Both the position numbers and the translations under genes were made by a program. From Bombyx mori (lineage: Eukaryota > Arthropoda > Insecta > Lepidoptera > Bombycidae), in the NCBI RefSeq assembly GCF_030269925.1, contig NC_085124.1, positions 7,378,001-7,442,000 on the forward strand: a DNA stretch of 64,000 bases, in the 5' to 3' direction. Below, piece by piece: positions 58,064 through 64,000 of this stretch (positions are counted from its first letter, which is position 1; the number at the start of each line of letters is the position of its first letter). The notes under the pieces are model-generated. The model saw nothing but the letters and a program-made list of their open reading frames with translations, had not been told where the DNA came from and made no database searches.

Positions 58064-58335
58064 TGTTACCGAATCCTGGCAACCCCCGACCGAGAGCCAG
58101 CGCTAAAACTATAAAAACGATCCCTCGCTGCGCCTTTGCCTCTTTTTTGTGCGTGGCGTTCGTGTGTGCGGTTCTTGTTGAAACATGTTTGGGACTTGTG
58201 TAATTTTAACAGTTTTCGTTAATAGTAAATTGAAATCATTTTCTTAGAAGTTTTGTTAATTCAGTGAAATATAATTAGGCCAGTTCTGTGTTATTTATTT
58301 CTTTTTGTTAACTACCTCACTTCTGGTCGATAATA
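58064..58335 (+). repeat. 5' LTR
   Basis: 272 bp, TGTTACCG...GATAATA, identical by eye to 60321-60592. A TATA-like TATAAAAA at 58110-58117 is followed by a GC/T-rich initiator region (CTCGCTGCGCCTTTGCCTC), so the U3/R border is probably near 58140. Confidence 0.88.
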
Positions 58336-58861
58336 TCAGAATTGGGATAAAACCACGTGCTTTTGAAAAGTGACGGGACGTCGATGTAGAAAATACAGGC
58401 GCGATCATTCTCATCGACGCTGTCATGACCGCTCGAATTCTTGATTTAGGAGTTTGTTGCAATTATCATCGTCGCGATCGTGCTGTGTGTAGGAAGAGCA
58501 TGACACCTACGCCGCAGGATGTCTCCTGGCATAGTTCCGTGGAACCGTTGTTTAGAACATAATTATACTCGTGAGATCGTGAGATTAATGACCACTTTAC
58601 CGGTACCGTCTAATCGCAATACGCTGTCGCACTCTTGTACCGAACGCCACGCGCAGTTATTTTTGCCTCCAGCAGCAACGGTTTCCGTCGAAGGGGGTGA
58701 CGCATGTGCACCTGAGTACCCTGGAACAGCATCATGAAAATCGGCGGGTGTGTGTAGCAGTGCTGGTCAGCAGATGGACGGCGTGACGAACAGGATTATT
58801 GGAGCATTGCAGGTGCTATCTAAACTTTGACAATGGAGGCGCCTTCTGTCTGATTTGTTCA

Positions 58862-58990
58862 CAGACGCAGGGCGTTGTCGCTGACGTGTGAGGTCACTAG
58901 CGAGTCGGCGCCGTGCTCCAGCAGGAGAGCGCAGAGCCGTGCATACTGCACGTGCTGCTCGCGTGCTGCAGCCTGCGCGCGTTCACCTAC
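58862..58990 (-). pseudogene. Ankyrin-like coding scrap inside the LTR element
   Basis: On the minus strand an open stretch reads VGERAQAAAREQHVQYARL followed by CALLLEHGADSLVTSHVSD and NALRL, then a stop. LLLEHGAD is the hallmark end of an ankyrin repeat (V..LLL..GAD). No start or complete repeat is present. I infer a captured fragment of a cellular ankyrin-repeat gene, possibly by read-through of the element RNA. It lies opposite to the element's presumed transcription. Chance resemblance is possible because only one partial repeat is visible. Confidence 0.45.
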
Positions 58991-59470
58991 TTCTGACGTG
59001 CATACTGCACGTGTTGCTTGCGTGCCGCTGCCTGCGCGCGCTCGTCTACTTCTGGCGTGCATACTGCACGTGTTGTTCGCGTGCTGTTGGCTGCGCGCGC
59101 TCATCTACTTCTGGCGCGCATACTGCGCGCACTGCTCGCGTGCCGCTGCCTGCGCGCGCTCATCTACTTCTGGCGCGCATACTGCGCGCACTGCTCGCGT
59201 ACCGCTGGCTGCGCGCACTGCTCGCGTGCCGCTGGCTGGGCGCACTGCTCGCGTGCCGCTGGCTGCGCGCGCTCATCTACATACTGCGCGCACTGCTCGC
59301 GTGCCGCTGGCTGCGCGCACTGCTCGCGTGCCACTGGCTGCGCGCACTGCGCGCGTTTGCCTGCTTCAGACGTGCATACTGCACGTGTTGCTCGCGTGCC
59401 GCTGCATGCGCGCGCTCACCTACTTCTGACGTGCATACTGCACGTGTTGCTCGCATGCCGCCGACTGCAC
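58937..59470. repeat. GC-rich 59-bp minisatellite with 27-bp sub-repeats
   Basis: GCATACTGC recurs at 58941, 59000, 59059, 59118 and 59177 (period 59). From about 59187 a shorter 27-bp unit, CACTGCTCGCGTGCCGCTGG plus CTGCGCG, takes over, then 59-bp-type units return near 59365 and 59424. Long overlapping frames exist in all three forward frames, but 59 is not a multiple of 3, so they are by-products of the repeat. It appears to be expanded from the 5' side of the ankyrin-like scrap. Confidence 0.85.
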
Positions 59471-59706
59471 GGTGCTGTACGACTGGCAGTGACGCAGAGG
59501 GCGATGTCGCTTAGTCTGCGGCCTGCTGCTGCGGACTACCCAACGGATTATCTATCAGGACGGTCGAGCGGGACGCCCGCCACACGTGGTGCAGCCTCGC
59601 ATCGTGGGAGCAGACTGGAGCTGGGACGGCTGCCCTGCTTCCACATCATCCTTACGAGTGGACCCCGGTGACATGCAGCCTTTTCTTCGAAATTAATATG
59701 TGAAGG

Positions 59707-59870
59707 TCGAGGTGGGCACTTCGGTGCTTTACTTCCCATTTTTGAGGTTGAGGTGGGCACTTCGGTGCTTTACTTCCCATTTTTGAGGTTGAGGTGGGCA
59801 CGACGGTGCTTTACTTCCCATTTTTGAGGTTGAGGTGGGCACGACGGTGCTTTACTTCCCGTTTATTTTT
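59707..59870. repeat. Four 41-bp tandem repeats each with a tetraloop hairpin
   Basis: Units begin at 59707, 59748, 59789 and 59830 (GAGGTGGGCAC...TTTACTTCCC). Units 1-2 contain GCAC-TTCG-GTGC; units 3-4 contain GCAC-GACG-GTGC. The 4-bp stem is unchanged in all units while the loop switches. C(UUCG)G is a known extra-stable RNA loop. Confidence 0.8.
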
Positions 59871-60320
59871 TGAGCAGTATGGTTAGATGCGGATTCGGCC
59901 GGATTTTGCGTCCCTACTGTTTAGCTGTGTTGTGTCTGTAATGTTCAGTATCTGTATCGGTGAATATTGCCGACAACAGCGCGCTACTGTTTTAGACGTT
60001 TCCTATACGGGCTAACTCAGTAAAGAAATCGTGCAGGTGTCTCAAATTGCGCAGTTTGGGACAGTTGTGCGATATCCATTCTTCTCACTTCAAATGTTTA
60101 TCTTTGGCTCGTCCTCGCTGCAGATGTAAGAGTGCACGCTTGCGTCTGTAGTAGGGATTCTAAATTTTAGAAAGTTTTAGAGCATTAAGGTCTGGGTGTA
60201 TTTTTTTTTGTTACGTTACAGAGGGTGACCTTGTTGATGCAAGCTCTGACGTAGCTGGAAGAGATATGCTTCTGCTGAGAGATGAAGCGGTCGAGGACGC
60301 CTCGCCGTCAGGAACGGCCG

Positions 60321-60592
60321 TGTTACCGAATCCTGGCAACCCCCGACCGAGAGCCAGCGCTAAAACTATAAAAACGATCCCTCGCTGCGCCTTTGCCTCT
60401 TTTTTGTGCGTGGCGTTCGTGTGTGCGGTTCTTGTTGAAACATGTTTGGGACTTGTGTAATTTTAACAGTTTTCGTTAATAGTAAATTGAAATCATTTTC
60501 TTAGAAGTTTTGTTAATTCAGTGAAATATAATTAGGCCAGTTCTGTGTTATTTATTTCTTTTTGTTAACTACCTCACTTCTGGTCGATAATA
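60321..60592 (+). repeat. 3' LTR
   Basis: 272 bp, identical by eye to 58064-58335. A 64-codon frame at 60266-60460 enters the LTR and ends inside it; such a run-in is typical of a decayed 3' coding end, but no family motif is visible. A polypyrimidine stretch followed by ACAG at about 60207-60222 resembles a splice acceptor. Confidence 0.88.
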
Positions 60593-60596
60593 GTAT

Positions 60597-61746
60597 CATT
60601 TCCACAGTAATAACGTTCATGGCACAACACTTTACTAAAGTTTTCCATGACTGGTTATGCTAAAAGTATTGTTTTTTGAAAGCTCATAGCTGATCCAATT
60701 ATTTCAGGATTTCTATACATTATCATCAAAGAATGAATAAAGTGCAAGATGTTTAAAAATAATTATGTAATCTTTTAACCTCAACGAATGAAATCCAAAC
60801 AGACTGATGAATAAAATCCGGCAGGCAAGATCGGCAAGTTTAATTATGAAGTTAATTAGGTTGGTCTGTTGAAAAATTTAAATCCTCACTCAAGTTAATT
60901 TCGTCAGGATCTCGGGAGCCATTTTCTCATTCACATTGCTTTGAACAAATTTAATTCGAATGAAGGCTTCCTGCCCGATATGACTAAGTTACTTCGAATT
61001 CCATCCACTTCATTGAATTCACTCGTGAAACTTTGTACATATATAATATGAAATTAATAATTAAAATTCAGTCACTACTTAGTATGTAATACTTTAAGGA
61101 TCCAAAAATTTGAAGTGTGTGGTGTCGACACAGATCAGCACTCCACTTCTTCATAACATTTAAGGCGACTAAGGGATTTATTTACCAGAGAATGGGCAGA
61201 AGTGTTTTATACCAGCGTACTATGATCGACAACTGGCTATTACTGGTGATAGGGCGTATTGTAAGGCTTCATTAGTAGACACCATTCTGCTTACGTAAAA
61301 TTTCTACTTAAACTTCTTCTATTTTACTACATATTGAGATAGTGTTCCAAAAATAGCATAGATGACAGTGATTCATTACATTTCCTGAATAATAATCGTA
61401 CTATTATAAAGTGTAACATAATTGGTGTTTAATATTTTATTGATTCAATGTATATTAAATATGAATAAAATAGAGATGCGTTTCTTAATCCATTTGTTCA
61501 TCACATATTCAATAACAACCTTATAGAGTAAACTCACAGTTAAAGTCCCAAATCGGAGCTAACGCGTACCTTTTTAATTTTATAAGGATTTAGCTTAGAA
61601 TGACTATAAAACATTATCACAACAATGGATACTCATTTAATTCATATATTTATATCCAAGGAATATCCAAGGAATTTTATAGTAAAATTATATCGCTTTA
61701 GCAATTTTTGTTTCGTAGTAATTAGTAGTCATGTGAGGCATTTTTA
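60597..61746. other. AT-rich DNA without a recognised gene
   Basis: No domain-bearing ORF. A very weak SINE trace (CTATTACTGGTGATAGGGCG) lies near 61238. Confidence 0.5.
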
Positions 61747-61858
61747 GGCAGCGGCTTGGCTCTGCTCCTGGCATTGCTGAAGTCCATGGGCGACGGTAAC
61801 CACTCACCATTAGGTGGGCCGTATGCTCGTCTGTCCACAAGGGCATTAAAAAAAAAGT
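61747..61858 (+). repeat. SINE-like tail repeat
   Basis: Reads TTTTTAGGCAGCGGCTTGGC, CATTGCTGAAGTCCATGGGC, AACCACTCACCATTAGGTGG and GCCGTATGCTCGTC, then a poly-A. Same unit as 8347-8470 in the opposite orientation. Confidence 0.65.
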
Positions 61859-64000
61859 ATATAATTAAAAAACAATTTTATAAAGTGCTATTAGATATGA
61901 AATCGCGTAAAATGTACAAATGAAAATACCATGCTATTTATTTATGTCAACAAGTCAACATGCAAACCTACAGCTTGAAGAATAAGACAACGAAAGAAGA
62001 CAATGAAAATTTGGAACTTCTGAAAACAAATTTAATGAACTCAAAATCATTCAAGAATCTAGACAAGCTTTGGCGGTAGATAACGGTATCATAAATATAA
62101 ATAGACGGAAGAAGCTTTCAAAATACGTATTAACACAAAAAACAAATTTGTAAGAGATCATTGAATTCCAAAGATAGATTATTCATTAAAATAAATAATT
62201 ATGATACTCTGGCCACTAATTTACGATGATTTGAAATTCAACAAGGAATCTTGTTAAGACAACAAAATGATTGGAACCGAATAAAATTAAGTATGCGCCC
62301 GTATTAATTCAATGTAACGACATCTTTATGAGCTGTGACATAAAGTAGGACGTGAATACGATATATAAATCTGTCATAGGAGTTAACGCTCGGTCACAAA
62401 TTGTAATTTACCGTCACGTGTTCCGAACAAATAGTTGGAGCTTTGACACACGACACATTGCTATGGTCGATGAGAAACAGTATAAAAATGAAACTCAAAA
62501 ATCATACCTGGAAAATAGTAGTAAATTTCAAAACAAATCACAAGCATATTATTTAATTAGGAAATAAATCTGTTAAATAAACTACTGTACTATATAGCCT
62601 GATTCAATTCTGGACAGCTATCAATTGCTAAAAAAGTCTATCACAATCTTGAAACAACATTATTTAATTATATGAAACCGTAACATTTTCTTATTCTGTA
62701 ATTACAGATGATTATACTGAAATTTGATAAGCATAGATTGGTCAGATCAAAGTATATCTGAGTTGTACTGCGTAGCAGTTCATAGATTTTTCATGGCTTT
62801 ATTTTAAAACGTAAATGTATTCGGGTACAAAGTTCACATTGACACACCTCTCATATTTCCTTTAATGGAGGCTAAGATATATGTGCACTGGAATCTGATA
62901 TCTAATTAAACGATAATAAACAATATACGTACATTTTTACTCTACAAAGGACTGTCTCGTATGTTGTGCCATGAGTCTTAGTCACCGATTTTCAGTCTTA
63001 TTAAAACAGCTCAGCTCATAAATCAAACGGTAACAGTATTCAGCAACAATAAATCTAAACTCACAGCCATTACAGCTTTAATCAAATAAAGGCCAGTTAA
63101 AAGTTCTGTTAATTCTCTTAAGGCATACATGGTGAAATCCGAAGGCAGCCTCAAATTGGATCGAGCGACGAAGAGGCTTGTCCCTAGTTTGTCAACTTCA
63201 ATATTTAACTTGTTCGTTGTAGTTCCGAAGTTCTGTCTGTCAAGAGCACAATGACTTGGCGAACGGTAGCCATAGTTGGGTGTATTTGCGATCTATTGCT
63301 ATTATGTATTGCTAGAACTTTCGACCGTAGATGCATTGGAAAACTTTGATTGTACTTGGTAAGTTCACAGGTGGGGTTTTGATTCGTGCCAGCAACACAA
63401 TTATTTTGAACTGGATCAATATTACCTTTGTACCAAATAAAATAACAAATTACAATACTAACCATTTTTATAGCCTATTCGCTATTTAATACGCTCTTGT
63501 TTGCATATAACATGACTATTAGTCTAAAATGAAAATTTTGTTACCTTTTAAACCTATGTTGTGTGGAATATTATGGAATTCAAAAAAGTTATCATGATTT
63601 AAAAGACAAAATATGTACCTCATGGTATTCATAGTCGAGAAACGCCTCAGTTTCCCACAGAAATTCAAATAAGTCTCTAAATAGGAGTAAAAAATTACTT
63701 GTACCGATATATGATATGAAGTCAATAAGCTATGTCAACATAATCATAATCATCAGTAACATTTAGTACCACTACGAAGTCAATTTGTCAAGTTACCTCT
63801 TTATGAAGTCACCTTATCTGAATACTGAAGCCGGTATATAGCTTAGCTAAGATGTGATGTGGTAGCAAACTTGCTAAACTAGTCTCCAACTTGAAACAAG
63901 ATCTCATTGCGGTTGTATGCATTGATCTTATGCACACCCCGCTTAATAGTTAAAGTTTGTAAAGTGCTTCCGCTGTTGATTAATTAGAATTTTCAGTTTC
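61859..64000. other. AT-rich DNA without a recognised gene
   Basis: Short frames at 62352-62567, 63205-63465 and 63519-63725 show no domain, signal or repeat support. No named repeat recognised to the window end. Confidence 0.5.

Larger units (their letters stand above)
58064..60592 (+). mobile_element. Young non-autonomous LTR retrotransposon, 2.5 kb, no recognisable gag/pol
   Basis: Two 272-bp direct repeats, identical by eye, bound about 1985 bp. The 4-bp sequence GTAT flanks the whole at 58060-58063 and 60593-60596. The LTR starts TGTTACCG and ends GATAATA. A possible primer-binding site, TGGGATAA, lies a few bases after LTR1; no clean polypurine tract precedes LTR2. The interior has no reverse transcriptase, integrase or protease motif. 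Instead it has an ankyrin-like scrap on the minus strand, a 59-bp GC-rich minisatellite, four 41-bp hairpin repeats and a weak 3' frame running into LTR2. Orientation is taken from the TATA box and TG-start. The superfamily is uncertain; BEL/Pao or Gypsy would be my guesses. Identical LTRs mean very recent insertion, so an active helper must exist in the genome. Confidence 0.82.

Noticed and set aside
58888..59671. Three long overlapping plus-strand frames of 184-217 codons
   Set aside because: They lie over a 59-bp GC-rich tandem repeat without stops; the unit length is not a multiple of three and the Ala/Arg/Cys-rich translation repeats in shifted frames.

Overview
This is eukaryotic DNA from a lepidopteran, most probably the silkworm Bombyx mori or a close relative. 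The grounds are many copies of a tRNA-derived SINE that matches my memory of Bombyx Bm1, lepidopteran-type Helitrons (A|TC...CTAG|T), silkworm-style non-LTR retrotransposons, and an AT-rich background cut by GC-rich transposon genes. I see no host protein-coding exon, tRNA or rRNA gene, CRISPR array or bacterial operon. The window is a stack of mobile elements in otherwise featureless intergenic or intronic DNA.

Layout. Bases 1-6190 hold a Jockey-clade LINE on the minus strand. ORF1 is intact, ORF2 is open and runs off the left edge, and a long leader contains splice-donor-like sites. Bases 6.4-22.6 kb are AT-rich with short non-autonomous elements: Helitrons, Bm1-type SINEs, a hAT MITE with a perfect 8-bp target duplication, and a truncated R1-like LINE tail. 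Bases 22605-28918 are a full-length second LINE, possibly BMC1, bounded by a 10-bp target duplication. It has tandem 112-bp monomers exactly at its 5' end, an intact ORF1, and an ORF2 broken only by a 1017-bp hAT-type element with its own 8-bp duplication. Bases 29-43 kb carry Helitrons, RTE-like reverse transcriptase relics, a long-TIR MITE, a terminator-like perfect hairpin, a truncated copy of the second LINE, and a SINE split by an R1-like LINE tail. Bases 44.6-51.1 kb contain a large inverted repeat; its right arm was later split by a GC-rich insert with duplicated CCAAT-type motifs. Bases 53.6-57.6 kb hold more relics.

The most unusual object is 58064-60592. It is a young LTR element with two identical 272-bp LTRs and a 4-bp target duplication but no recognisable gag or pol. 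Its interior carries an ankyrin-like coding scrap, a 59-bp GC-rich minisatellite and four 41-bp repeats that each encode a tetraloop hairpin. From 60.6 kb to the end I see only AT-rich DNA and one SINE-like tail.

How the parts relate: the intact LINE ORFs are plausible sources of reverse transcriptase for truncated copies and SINEs. The non-autonomous DNA elements, Helitrons and LTR element have no matching enzyme gene in this window. Nesting gives a relative order: hAT element after the second LINE, R1-like tail after its host SINE, GC-rich insert after the inverted-repeat duplication.
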